Position numbers and translations under genes: made by a program | Shown: piece after piece, positions 43,432-51,961 of the stretch | Layout of the letters: every line of letters begins with the position of its first letter | How positions within the stretch are numbered: position 1 is the stretch's first letter | The notes under the pieces: model-generated | The model's input: the letters and a program-made list of their open reading frames with translations, nothing else | What the model was told of the DNA's origin: nothing | The model's database searches: none | Source of the DNA: an uncultured bacterium | GTDB taxonomy: Bacteria; Hydrogenedentota; Hydrogenedentia; Hydrogenedentales; CAILVY01 | Assembly: GCA_937951485.1 (NCBI GenBank) | Contig: CALEDJ010000045.1 | Coordinates: forward strand, 124,001 to 188,000 | Length of the DNA: 64,000 nucleotides | Direction of reading: 5' to 3'

Positions 43432-44685
43432 TCAATTCCTGCGCGCGGCAAGTGTCTCGATGAATGCCTCGATGCGTGTCTTCACCTGTTCATCGGACCA
43501 GGCGCGCGAATCGTTCATGTCGGCTTCGATCATCAGCGTGGGGATGTCGTGCTTTTCCATAAGCGCCTTGGCCAGTTCGTACTGACCGAAGGAATAGGCG
43601 CGGCAACTGCGGTTGGAATGCATGACGAAGCCGTCCAAGTGGAATTGCTTCACCATGCGGAGAAGATCGCGCTCCCGGTAGTCCAGCCCGTGGTTGATGT
43701 AACCGCCCATGTAGGTGGCGGCCATGGTGCGCAGGCGGTCGTTGGGATCGCGCAGATGCTCCGGCGCCTGGTAGCAGAATCCTTCGGGATAAGTGGAAAC
43801 CACAAGCGCCGTCTTGTAGGCGGCGAATTTTTCGGAAAGTTCCTTGATCTTGTACCAGATGGCGAGGTTGTCCCAGCCGAGCCGGAATGTTTCGCCCGGC
43901 ACCGAGGCGATGCCGGCTTCGATGCGTTGGCGGATTTCATCGCGGAGCAGTTCGTAGTATTCGATGCAGAGTTCCGTGCCGCGCAGGGTGACGATGGGCG
44001 CGAGATGGATGAAGGTGTCGAAGGAATTCATGGGGGCGGGGCGGTGCGCGAGCATGCCCTGGATTTCCCGCCAGAGCGCCGCGGCCCGCTCGGAGATTTC
44101 CAGGGTCTCGTCCAGTTTGTCGCGGTCAATCGGCCTGCCCACAATTTCGCCGACGGACTGTATCATCGCCTCCAGTTGCGCTTTGACATAGTCAATGGCT
44201 TCGGGGCGGTCGTCGCCATACTGGTACGGCGCGTCAATGTAGATGAGGGGCACGTCAAAAATGCGCTGCAATTCCTGGTACCACTTGGTCACGGTGTCGC
44301 AGATATTGTTGCAGCAGACCAGCAGGTCGGGCTTGGGCAGGCCGCCGGGCACGGGGCTTTTTTTGGTGTAGATGGACCCGAAGTCTGTGCGGGCATAAGA
44401 GCAGAGGTCACGGGAAAAACCCCGTTCCTCGGCGGCGGCGCACAGTTCGTCGGCGATGCGCGTGGCCCCGCACATGGCGGCGTGGTTTTCCGGGTAGATG
44501 GGAATGATGCCCGCGGCATAGAGGATTTCCACCGGCCCCCCGCTGGTGATCCATGCAATCTTCTGGTCCGTCCCCTCCGACATCTTGGCGATGCCGTAGT
44601 AGGTGGTCATGATTTCCTTCATGCGCTTGTACGCCTGAATGGGTACGCGTTCCTGTTCCGTCATAAGGCTCTGTCTTTCTTTCAT
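43432..44685 (-). CDS. 2-Hydroxyacyl-CoA dehydratase (HgdB/FldBC-like) subunit
   Basis: 417 residues from ATG 44685 with GGGAGCAAC upstream. The family pattern is clear: KIAWITSGGPVEILYAAGIIPIYPENHAAM (N-terminal), DLLVCCNNICDTVTKWYQEL, VPLIYIDAPYQYG, and MHSNRSCRAYSFGQYELAKAL, TLMIEADMNDSRAWSDEQVKTRIEAFIE at the end. Conserved Cys in CCNNIC and SCRAYS are candidate [4Fe-4S] ligands. These proteins form a two-subunit reductive dehydratase driven by an ATP-dependent activator. A BcrC/BadD-type benzoyl-CoA reductase subunit has the same fold, so the substrate cannot be told from sequence. Confidence 0.85.
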   Translation of the reverse strand: MKERQSLMTEQERVPIQAYKRMKEIMTTYYGIAKMSEGTDQKIAWITSGGPVEILYAAGIIPIYPENHAAMCGATRIADELCAAAEERGFSRDLCSYARTDFGSIYTKKSPVPGGLPKPDLLVCCNNICDTVTKWYQELQRIFDVPLIYIDAPYQYGDDRPEAIDYVKAQLEAMIQSVGEIVGRPIDRDKLDETLEISERAAALWREIQGMLAHRPAPMNSFDTFIHLAPIVTLRGTELCIEYYELLRDEIRQRIEAGIASVPGETFRLGWDNLAIWYKIKELSEKFAAYKTALVVSTYPEGFCYQAPEHLRDPNDRLRTMAATYMGGYINHGLDYRERDLLRMVKQFHLDGFVMHSNRSCRAYSFGQYELAKALMEKHDIPTLMIEADMNDSRAWSDEQVKTRIEAFIETLAARRN

Positions 44686-45024
44686 GAGTTGTTGCTCCCG
44701 GGCAGCGCTTCAGCCGAATCGCGTAATGTTTTCTTTATTGTTTGGACAACCATGTTTTCGTTTCCTGTTTCAGGAAATCAGTACAAGACATTCGTGGGCA
44801 TTCATACAAATAACCTCCCCCGGCGCTTCGCGCCACCCCCTTCAAAGGGGGATTTTGTAGCGAGATCCCGGGCAATGCCATATGTCTATAACAGCGCAAA
44901 TATCTTAATGCATGCAAATCCCCTTTGGGATATGAGAATGAAATCCCCCGTTGCAGGGGGCGTGGCGCAGCGCCGGGGGATGCAAAAAAACAAAGGGCGT
45001 GATTCGACAATTTGTGCTATTCCG
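44686..45024. other. Gap inside the dehydratase gene set with a long imperfect inverted repeat
   Basis: No gene is supported in this 339-base gap. Its main content is the inverted repeat at 44816-44981. The flanking operon genes run on through it on the minus strand, so it may affect the mRNA between activator and subunit genes. The AT-rich middle (44870-44935) forms the loop. Confidence 0.55.
44816..44981. repeat. About 40-bp imperfect inverted repeat flanking 84 bases
   Basis: The arm at 44817-44856 starts CCCCCGGCGCTTCGCGCCAC and ends AAAGGGGGATTTT; the arm at 44941-44980 starts AAATCCCCCGTTGCAGGGGG and ends GCAGCGCCGGGGGA. They are largely complementary. Each arm has its own short hairpin. 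The core also occurs near 3098, so this is a dispersed element. Confidence 0.75.
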
Positions 45025-45831
45025 TTATTGTATTGTGTTTTTATTTTCCGCGGCGTCGCGGGCGTAGAGCGCCGCGCCCAGGGCGCCGACTGTCTGCGGC
45101 TCTTCGGGGATGACCACCGGCATGCCGGCGGCCTGCTCGATGCCGCGCACGACGCCGGAATTTTTCGCGACGCCGCCGGTCATCATCAACACCGGGGCCA
45201 TGCCGACCCGCGACGCCAGCGCATACACGCGCTGGGTGATCGCGGCGCACAACCCCGCCAGAATGCGCGGCACGCTTTCCCCTTTGGCCAGCAGCGAGAT
45301 GACCTCGCTTTCCGCAAAGACGGTGCAGGTGGAGGAAATGCGGGCGGGGGCATCGGCGGTGAGGGCGAGGGGGCCGATGGCCGCGAGGTCCACATCCAGC
45401 GTGCGCGCCATGACCTCCAGAAAACGTCCCGTTCCCGCTGCGCATTTGTCGTTCATCTCGAATTTTTTGACCATGCCCTTCGCGTCCAGCGCAATGGCCT
45501 TGGAATCCTGGCCGCCGATGTCAATGACGGCGCGGACGCCTGGGTTGAGGGCGTGTGCCCCCCGCGCATGGCAGGTAATCTCCGTGACCGCTTTGAGGCG
45601 GCCCGCCACATTCTCGCGGCCGTAGCCTGTGGAGATGAGCGCGGCGATGGCGTCACGCGCGAGCCCCGCGTCGGCAAGCGCCTTCGCCACGACCGCGTCG
45701 GCGGCGGCCGCCAGGTTGCCCCCGCTGGGCAGCAGGGCGTGCGCGAGCACCGCGCCGTCGGCATCCACCAGCACCGCCTTGGTGGTGGCCGATCCGACAT
45801 CCACGCCCGCAAAACAAGGTTTCACGCCCAT
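45025..45831 (-). CDS. ATP-dependent activator of 2-hydroxyacyl-CoA dehydratase (BcrAD/BadFG-HgdC family)
   Basis: 268 residues. It has the actin-like ATPase phosphate-1 motif GVDVGSATTKAVLVD, the phosphate-2 and metal region VIDIGGQDSKAIAL, adenosine motif MMTGGVAKNSGVVRGIE, and Cys ligands in NDKCAAGTGRFLEVM and SSTCTVFAESEVISLL, which in this family bind a [4Fe-4S] cluster shared by the homodimer. It hydrolyses ATP to push a low-potential electron into the dehydratase. It overlaps the end of the upstream subunit gene by ten bases. Confidence 0.92.
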   Translation of the reverse strand: MGVKPCFAGVDVGSATTKAVLVDADGAVLAHALLPSGGNLAAAADAVVAKALADAGLARDAIAALISTGYGRENVAGRLKAVTEITCHARGAHALNPGVRAVIDIGGQDSKAIALDAKGMVKKFEMNDKCAAGTGRFLEVMARTLDVDLAAIGPLALTADAPARISSTCTVFAESEVISLLAKGESVPRILAGLCAAITQRVYALASRVGMAPVLMMTGGVAKNSGVVRGIEQAAGMPVVIPEEPQTVGALGAALYARDAAENKNTIQ

Positions 45832-46973
45832 GACGCGACTCTTCCCCGGAGCATCTCCGCAAAAGCCTCGACGCGCGTGCGCAGTTGCGCCGGCGCAGGC
45901 AAGTGCTGTTCCACCTCGAGCAACAGTGTCGGCATTTCCGCCGCTTCCAGCGTGCGACTGATATACGGATAGTCAAAGAACCACGGGTCGCAGAACTTCG
46001 TGAGCAAAAAGACCACGCCGTCGGCCTGGGCCGCGCGGGCGCGGTCCAGCATGTGCTGCGCCGCGTCGAATCCCGGTTTGTGAAAAGCCGGACAGGGCGT
46101 CCGCGCGAGATAGATTTCCGCCAACGATTCCAGCGGGTCGCCATCCGGCGGGTCCGGCAGAGAGAAAGACCGGGAACCCATGCAAAGATCGTCATCCACC
46201 ACGGCGCAGCCGGATTCCTCGATGGCCTTGATGAAATCTGCGTTTTGGCAGACGCTGCCCGCCACCAGCACGGCGGGACGCGGCCCGGGCGTGTCTTCCG
46301 GGCATGCCGCCACCGCATCCGCCAGCCGCGTTATCAACTCCAGGTGCGCCTGTTTCTCCATGAAAAACGACGCCGTCACCACGGCCAGCATTTCCGACCC
46401 CGAGATGACGCCCGGATGCGTGCGCCGCACCTCATAAAGCCGCCGCATTGCGGCGCGGTGTTTCTGATAGAGGCGGATGCTGTCCCACAACGCGTCATCG
46501 GCGACAGGCCCCGCAAGCGCCTCCACCGCCTGGCGCACCCGCTGCAACTCGCGGCGGAAAAAGGTCCGCGCGGGCGCGCCCTCGGTCTGCGTGGGCACGG
46601 ACACGACGATCACCGCCATCTCCGGGCGGTTGCGCCGCCAGAGATCGGCCACGTTCTGCATTGTATCGCAGGTATGCGAGAAGACCGCCAGCCGAAGAAA
46701 GTCGAACTCATTGGCGAGCGCGCTGTCCAGCGCGCTTCGCGCGAAACTGCACGCATAGGGCTGGATGATTTCATCCGCCAGGGTTGCGCCGCCCTCCCGG
46801 CCCAGAATGCGCACGGGGAGATAGCCCGCCGCGTGGAACAACTCCTGCGGCGCATAGGAACACATGAACCCGGCCACCTTGCGCCCCGCATTCGCCGCCG
46901 CGCGCGCCGCGCCGTAGCCTTCCGCCGCCGCCGCCTGACACGCCGCCACTTCCGAAAATCTCGTTGTCGTCAT
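45822..46973 (-). CDS. 2-Hydroxyacyl-CoA dehydratase-family subunit (partner)
   Basis: 383 residues from ATG 46973 (AGAAGGG upstream). Family features include KVAGFMCSYAPQELFHAAGYLPVRILG, QPYACSFARSALDSALANEFDFLRLAVFSHTCDTMQNVADLWRR, DGVVFLLTKFCDPWFFDYPYISRTLE and TLLLEVEQHLPAPAQLRTRVEAFAEML. It is the more diverged of the two subunits in the operon, with Cys in FCDPW and SHTCDTMQ as likely iron-sulfur ligands. Together with the activator and the gene at 43432-44685 it would form an ATP-dependent dehydratase or acyl-CoA reductase. Neither subunit can be assigned a substrate here. Confidence 0.85.
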   Translation of the reverse strand: MTTTRFSEVAACQAAAAEGYGAARAAANAGRKVAGFMCSYAPQELFHAAGYLPVRILGREGGATLADEIIQPYACSFARSALDSALANEFDFLRLAVFSHTCDTMQNVADLWRRNRPEMAVIVVSVPTQTEGAPARTFFRRELQRVRQAVEALAGPVADDALWDSIRLYQKHRAAMRRLYEVRRTHPGVISGSEMLAVVTASFFMEKQAHLELITRLADAVAACPEDTPGPRPAVLVAGSVCQNADFIKAIEESGCAVVDDDLCMGSRSFSLPDPPDGDPLESLAEIYLARTPCPAFHKPGFDAAQHMLDRARAAQADGVVFLLTKFCDPWFFDYPYISRTLEAAEMPTLLLEVEQHLPAPAQLRTRVEAFAEMLRGRVASWA

Positions 46974-47411
46974 CAGCCCTTCTTTCTTTGGTTTCAACGA
47001 TTCATTCCAGTGACGTGACCTTGGATGTTAACACGTCACCCCTTTTTGTGTCATTTCAGCAGATTGAAGAAAATATTGTTCCTGAACCCGTCGTTGCGAG
47101 TCCGTCACCGCCTTCGGCGGCAATCGGCTGAAGAAAGGAAACGCACTTTCTTGGCAATCCAACAATTTGAGCCTGCCCGCCAACCCTGAATCCTCGTCAT
47201 TGTGAGCGAAACGAAGCAATCTCCGATATCATGAGGTCGCCGTTGTTTCAGATTGCGCCGCACCGCTCGCAATAATGACTTCCGCTGTGGCCGGTCTCCT
47301 GACCGCGCCACACATCCGACCGCAGGTCTCCATCTTTCAGTTGTGGCACGGTCTGGAGACCGGCCACAACAACGATAAATATCGGGATTTCGCGCCGGGG
47401 TCCCCTGCATG
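46974..47411. other. Intergenic region with dispersed GGAGACC-type repeats
   Basis: No gene is supported in this gap between the URO-D-family gene and the dehydratase set. It contains GGCCGGTCTCCTGACCGCG near 47290-47308, the reverse complement of GGAGACCTGCGGTC at 47318-47331 and ACCGGCCACAAC at 47356-47368. The same motifs occur in the gaps near 33.4-33.8 kb and 42.59 kb. CGTTGCGAGTCCGTCACCG is near 47091. Confidence 0.55.
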
Positions 47412-48497
47412 TTACGCCGTGAACCGGCGGCCTTCGTCCAACATTGTCAGGTAATTGTCCAGCGGGATGTAATTGGCCACGCTGTTGCCGGTGCCCAGCA
47501 CGTAGCCGCCGCCGGGATGGCATGCTTCCAGGGTCTTCCGTACCCGTTTGCGGACCGCCGCTTCGTCTGCTCGACACAGGAAATCCACATCAATCCCGCC
47601 GAGGATGGCGATGCGGTCGCCATATTGACGTTTCGCCTCCACCACATCCTCAATAACGTCTTCAAAGGAGTGTTTTGCGTCAATGCGCACATCCTCGATC
47701 AGGTCTTCCATGATGGCGCGCAGATTGCCGCAGGAATGCAGCAGGTACGGCCGGCCCGCCGCGTGCGCCATCGCCGCCATTTCCCTGTGGCCGGGCAGCA
47801 CGAATTCCCGCATGTCCGCCGGGCTGATCAGCGTGCCGGTGCGGAATCCCATGTCGTCGCTGCCCCAGATAATACCGACCCGATCGAACTGCAGCAGCCG
47901 TTTCAGAAATACACGGTAATACGCCTGAACGCGGTCCCTGATCGCGGCCACAAGGTCCCGGTTTTCGCACAACGCCACGCACAGGGTCTCGTAGCCCATC
48001 AACCAAGAGAGATGCTCCGCGAAGTGCGCGAAGCCGCCGCTGCCCATGATGCACATGTTCTCGGGGAGGTGTTCCGAGAGCCATTCCAGCCCGGCCGTCG
48101 AAGCCTTGGCGGCGTCCGGCCACGGATATGCCTCGAACGTCTCCCAGGAAGTGATTGGCCCCTGGTGAAGATTTACAAAACTGCGGCCCGGCTCCCGCGC
48201 CAGCGGCGCGGTATCCTGCGTTGTGGCGTAATGCAGCAACCATTCCTGGCCCTCCAGGCTGTAGCGGACATAATCGTAACCGAGGAAAGACTGGAGGATG
48301 ATCTGCTTGCGCAGGGGGAAAAACCGGTCGCTGCGGTCCACCCCCTCGAGCAGGCCGAAACGTTCGCAGACCGCGTCCTGAACTTCGGGGTCAAGGAACA
48401 ACTCTATGTGATACACGCGGTCTGGTTCGCCCTCGCGAAGAATGCAGCGCCGCAATCCATGCCAATCCGGCGTAACCGCGCGTGAAAACGTATTCAC
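47412..48497 (-). CDS. Uroporphyrinogen decarboxylase-family (URO-D/MtaA-like) protein
   Basis: 361 residues from GTG 48497 (TTG one codon earlier is possible; AAGGG upstream). The sequence fits the URO-D superfamily of TIM barrels: IIWGSDDMGFRTGTLISPADMREFVLP, GRPYLLHSCGNLRAIMEDLIED, IDAKHSFEDVIEDVVEAKRQYGDRIAILGGIDVDFLC, and CHPGGGYVLGTGNSV. The HSCGN motif with Cys/His is typical of the methyltransferase-like branch that binds zinc, not of heme-pathway HemE. The reaction is unknown. It is on the same strand as the dehydratase genes but separated by 430 bases. Confidence 0.82.
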   Translation of the reverse strand: MNTFSRAVTPDWHGLRRCILREGEPDRVYHIELFLDPEVQDAVCERFGLLEGVDRSDRFFPLRKQIILQSFLGYDYVRYSLEGQEWLLHYATTQDTAPLAREPGRSFVNLHQGPITSWETFEAYPWPDAAKASTAGLEWLSEHLPENMCIMGSGGFAHFAEHLSWLMGYETLCVALCENRDLVAAIRDRVQAYYRVFLKRLLQFDRVGIIWGSDDMGFRTGTLISPADMREFVLPGHREMAAMAHAAGRPYLLHSCGNLRAIMEDLIEDVRIDAKHSFEDVIEDVVEAKRQYGDRIAILGGIDVDFLCRADEAAVRKRVRKTLEACHPGGGYVLGTGNSVANYIPLDNYLTMLDEGRRFTA

Positions 48498-48757
48498 CAA
48501 TCTGCCCTTACCCGTCCTGCGTATGCCTCGCCTTTCGGCGTCCCCGGCCGCCCGAACGCAAAGAATCTATCAGACTGTACTGAAATGATCAAGTGTGACG
48601 GGAGGGATTTGCGCAATGTTCTTCTCTTCAAGGACTGTTGGCATCAAAACAACATGGGACTTTGATATGAAGACGCATTATAGGGATCATGTCGCGAATG
48701 CCTGCCTGGATGGGAATAAAGTTGCAACAGGAAAGGTTGTGCTGGTAGGTTAAGTCT

Positions 48758-49168
48758 ATGTTCGAAAAGCGCAAAACAGGTATGCTCCTGATGGCGTTCT
48801 GGAGCGTGTTCAGTTGCAATCCCGCGATGCAGGGGATGGTGCTGTGCATTGCCGAAGAAGGTCATGTAGCACTCGAATTTCCCCCGCTCGGCGGGTGCAG
48901 CATGGCCGAAGAACAATCCGACGCCACGCCTGATTCGCCAGAGCGGAGCATGAAACAATGCGGCGCATGCACTGATGTCCCTCTTCCGGTTTCACAGGGC
49001 GACTTTCTGGGGACTGGGCCGCGTGCCGGTCATGACAAGGCACAATGGCCGATGATAAGTGTTGCGGAGGAACCAGAAAGCATTCATCTGCCGCCGATAC
49101 TGTCTTTGCGTTTCCCCCCCAATCTGGAGACAAATGCGCTCCTGCGCGCCACCATTCTTATCATTTGA
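48758..49168 (+). CDS. Small secreted Cys-containing protein heading the metal-efflux operon
   Basis: 136 residues with an N-terminal hydrophobic stretch (TGMLLMAFWSVFSCNPAMQG). The mature part has VLCIAEEGHVALEFPPLGGCSM and KQCGACTDVPLP; the Cx2C-D-V/I-PL pattern is one I associate with short proteins encoded just upstream of Czc/Cus-type operons. The start is uncertain (ATG 48758 or 48782). The gene lies 90 bases before the TolC-like gene on the same strand. A periplasmic metal-sensing or binding role is plausible but not shown. The gap 48498-48757 upstream holds no gene. Confidence 0.6.
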   Translation: MFEKRKTGMLLMAFWSVFSCNPAMQGMVLCIAEEGHVALEFPPLGGCSMAEEQSDATPDSPERSMKQCGACTDVPLPVSQGDFLGTGPRAGHDKAQWPMISVAEEPESIHLPPILSLRFPPNLETNALLRATILII

Positions 49169-49258
49169 TACCTTTCCTCCCTCCTTCGAAAAACGTTTGA
49201 AACCCGTCTCCCGTACGTTTTCATGTGAATGGCATGTGAATGCAGGAAATGTCCAACA

Positions 49259-50542
49259 ATGCTTCTTTCACCATTTTACTTGCTGGCGGTCTTTCTCGCA
49301 TCGGGTTTGACAGAAACCAGGCCATTGCCTGAGGAGCAATCTGTTTCGCTCTCATTGCGTGGGGCGCTGGGCCGCGCCCTGGAACATAGTCCGTCGCTCG
49401 CCGCTTTTGCCTGGGAACTCCGGGCGGCCGAGGCGCGGCTCCTCCAGGCCGGACTCCGGCCCAATCCGGAAATAGCGTTTGAATTCGAGGACATCGGCGC
49501 AGGAAGCGAGGATGCACAAGGCACGATTCTGGTGTCACAGAGGATTGAAATAAACGGTAAACGTGCGGCGCGCAAGCGGCTGGCGCAGTCCGAGCAAGAT
49601 TTGAGCCGCTGGGATTACGAGCGGGTGCGCGCAGACGTGCTCGAGCAGACAGCGACCGCGTTTATCGAGACATTGGGCGCTCAGGAACGCCAGAATCTGG
49701 CTGTTGACCTGGTGCGGCTCTCGGAGGCGGTTGCGAAGACCATTGGTCTGCGGGTTTCGGCAGGTCGCGTTTCACCGCTGGAGGCAGACCGGGCCAGCAT
49801 TTTGTTGTCGCTGGCGCAACTTGATGTTGAAGATGCCGCCGACGTTCTTTGGGCCGCCCGGCGCCGACTGGCGGCGAACTGGGGCGAAACAGCGCCGGAT
49901 TTCGAGGTCGTGTCTGGCCGCTTTGACACTTTGCAACCATTGCCCTCGTACGAGTCGCTGCGCGCGAAGGCGGCAGAAACCCCGGACCTGGCGCGGTGGG
50001 ACGCTGAAATCCAGCGGAGCCATGCCGGCTTGGCATTGGCGCAATCAGAACGTGTGGCGGACCCCACCCTGAGATTTGGTTTCTGGAACATGGGGGTTGC
50101 CTCGCGGGCGCGCAAAAGCGGCCTGGTGCTGGGTTTCTCGATTCCTCTGCCGCTCTTCGACCGGAACCAAGGGCGAATCCGCGAAGCGGAGCACCTGGTT
50201 CGGAGAACAAACGAAGAACGCCGCGCGGCAGAGGTGGCGCACCAGACGGATTTGTTTGGCGCATATCAAGCGGCTCAAGTGGCTTATCGTCGCGCCATCC
50301 AGTTGAAAGAATCCATCCTGCCCGATGCGGAATCGCTCAGTGAACGTATTCGGGAAGGCTATTCCCACGGCAAGTTCGGCTACCTCGAGGTGCTGGACGC
50401 GGAGCGCGCCCTCTTTGAATTGCGCACGCAATACCTCGATGCCCTCATCCAATACCACGGCGCGGTGCTGCGCATGCAACGTTTGACGATGACGGGTTTT
50501 TTCCATCTGGAAAATGAAGAAGACAAGGGCTTATCCGAATGA
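49259..50542 (+). CDS. Outer-membrane efflux protein (TolC/CzcC/CusC family)
   Basis: 427 residues from ATG 49259 (GCAGGAAA upstream), giving a signal peptide MLLSPFYLLAVFLASGLTET. The mature protein has the duplicated TolC-type layout: SLRGALGRALEHSPSLAAFAWELRAAEARLLQAGLRPNPEI, QRIEINGKRAARKRLAQSEQD, then a second copy with FSIPLPLFDRNQGRI and GYSHGKFGYLEVLDAERALFELRTQY. It forms the outer-membrane channel of the tripartite exporter. Its stop overlaps the start of the membrane-fusion gene by four bases (ATGA), so the operon is translationally coupled. Confidence 0.9.
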   Translation: MLLSPFYLLAVFLASGLTETRPLPEEQSVSLSLRGALGRALEHSPSLAAFAWELRAAEARLLQAGLRPNPEIAFEFEDIGAGSEDAQGTILVSQRIEINGKRAARKRLAQSEQDLSRWDYERVRADVLEQTATAFIETLGAQERQNLAVDLVRLSEAVAKTIGLRVSAGRVSPLEADRASILLSLAQLDVEDAADVLWAARRRLAANWGETAPDFEVVSGRFDTLQPLPSYESLRAKAAETPDLARWDAEIQRSHAGLALAQSERVADPTLRFGFWNMGVASRARKSGLVLGFSIPLPLFDRNQGRIREAEHLVRRTNEERRAAEVAHQTDLFGAYQAAQVAYRRAIQLKESILPDAESLSERIREGYSHGKFGYLEVLDAERALFELRTQYLDALIQYHGAVLRMQRLTMTGFFHLENEEDKGLSE

Positions 50543-51939
50543 ATATGAAATTATGGTTGTTGTGCGTTTTGGCTGGGACAGCCGGCGCAATCCTTGCGCT
50601 TGGATTGCGCGAAGCGTCGTTCCGTCTTCAAAAAAGCGTCCTGCCGCCCGGAAATACGATTGATGAATCCTGTCTCCTGGCACAAGCGGGTGAGACCTGC
50701 GGGGATGTCCGTGAGGAACATGGGGGAGAGAATGGCATCCATTCCTACTGCGGCCCTGGAATGGGTCTAACCATGTCTCTTGACGAAGTCCTGGCGGTGC
50801 GCTGCGAACATGCCGTGCTTGCCTATCGCTGCGACCAGTGCCGGTATGAGATAGGTGTGGTCGCTGTGCCACCGGAAATATCGGGGGTTGCTGAAAACGA
50901 GCGATTGGTCGCCTTTGATGTCTTGAAGCGGCGGCGGCTGAGCTCCGTCCATAGCTTCACGGGGGAAGTAAAATTCAATGAGTTGCGCACTGTCCGGGTC
51001 AGTTCGCCGATGCCGGGCATTCTGCGCGCGCTGAATGTTCAGCCGGGCGAGGCGGTTGCTCGGGACCAGGTGCTGTTTGAACTGGAGAGCGCGGAGATCA
51101 GTCAGTTGCTGGGGGAATACTTCGGAAATCGCACCCTGACGGAGATTGCCCGCAAGAATTACCTTCGTGAGAAGGACCTTCATGAGAAAGGTATTTCCGC
51201 CGAAAAAGAGATGCTCGATGCATGGATAGAATACGCGCAGTTTGAGGCGCGTCTCCGGACCGTCCGGCAGCAGTTGGCGGCCTTGGGGGTGGACGACGCT
51301 CAGATTCGAAATCATGACCAAGAGCCAGACGCGCCGTTTCGTATGGCGATCCGGGCGCCGCAGGAGGGGGTGGTAGTGTCGGTGCAGCGCACCGCCGGTC
51401 AGGTGACAGGGCCGGATGAACCTGTGTTAATCCTCTCCGATTTGGACACTTTGTGGGTACAGACGGACCTTTACGAACGGGATGTGCATCGTGTGTGGCC
51501 GCGGAACCTGTCTGGCGGCCAAGCGGCCGTGCGCACCGCGGCCTATCCGGATCATGTGTTTCAGGGCGTGGTGGGCTACCTTGACAACGTCATGGGTGAG
51601 ACAACGCGGACGGTGAAACTGCGCGTCGAGGTTGATAATACAAATCGGCTGCTGCGTCCGGGAATGTTCTGTTCGGTGGAACTCCCCGCGGAACCGGAGG
51701 ACGAAGTGCTGGCCGCACCCCGAGAGGCCGTGCTTCAGGATGAGGGCATGACGTTTCTTTTTGCGCATCTTCAGGACCACTATTACGTGCGCCGCCCTGT
51801 CAAAACGGGGCGTATGTTCGGCGACTGGATCGAAATCCTTGAAGGTGCGGCGGCCGGACAGACGATCGTGACACAAGGAGCCTTTCTGCTGAAGTCCGAT
51901 ATCCTGCGCGAGAAACTGGGCGCCGGATGTGCGGATTGA
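50539..51939 (+). CDS. Periplasmic membrane-fusion protein (CusB/CzcB family) with N-terminal Cys domain
   Basis: 466 residues. An N-terminal membrane anchor (LWLLCVLAGTAGAILALGL) is followed by a Cys-rich region with CEHAVLAYRCDQCRYEIGVV (about 94-113), a likely metal-binding zinc-ribbon-like insertion. The adaptor core follows: FTGEVKFNELRTVRVSSPMPGILRALNVQPGEAVARDQVLFEL, a coiled-coil hairpin (ARKNYLREKDLHEKGISAEKEM), then IRAPQEGVVVSVQRTAGQVTGPDEPVLILSDLDTLWVQTDLYE. It bridges the RND pump and outer channel. Order fits cusCBA/czcCBA. Confidence 0.9.
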   Translation: MNMKLWLLCVLAGTAGAILALGLREASFRLQKSVLPPGNTIDESCLLAQAGETCGDVREEHGGENGIHSYCGPGMGLTMSLDEVLAVRCEHAVLAYRCDQCRYEIGVVAVPPEISGVAENERLVAFDVLKRRRLSSVHSFTGEVKFNELRTVRVSSPMPGILRALNVQPGEAVARDQVLFELESAEISQLLGEYFGNRTLTEIARKNYLREKDLHEKGISAEKEMLDAWIEYAQFEARLRTVRQQLAALGVDDAQIRNHDQEPDAPFRMAIRAPQEGVVVSVQRTAGQVTGPDEPVLILSDLDTLWVQTDLYERDVHRVWPRNLSGGQAAVRTAAYPDHVFQGVVGYLDNVMGETTRTVKLRVEVDNTNRLLRPGMFCSVELPAEPEDEVLAAPREAVLQDEGMTFLFAHLQDHYYVRRPVKTGRMFGDWIEILEGAAAGQTIVTQGAFLLKSDILREKLGAGCAD

Positions 51940-51961
51940 GCACTGTGGGGATCATATCGCT

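Noticed and set aside
43405-45972. Plus-strand 855-residue frame
   Set aside because: It is antisense to three genes with recognised families and to an intergenic repeat.
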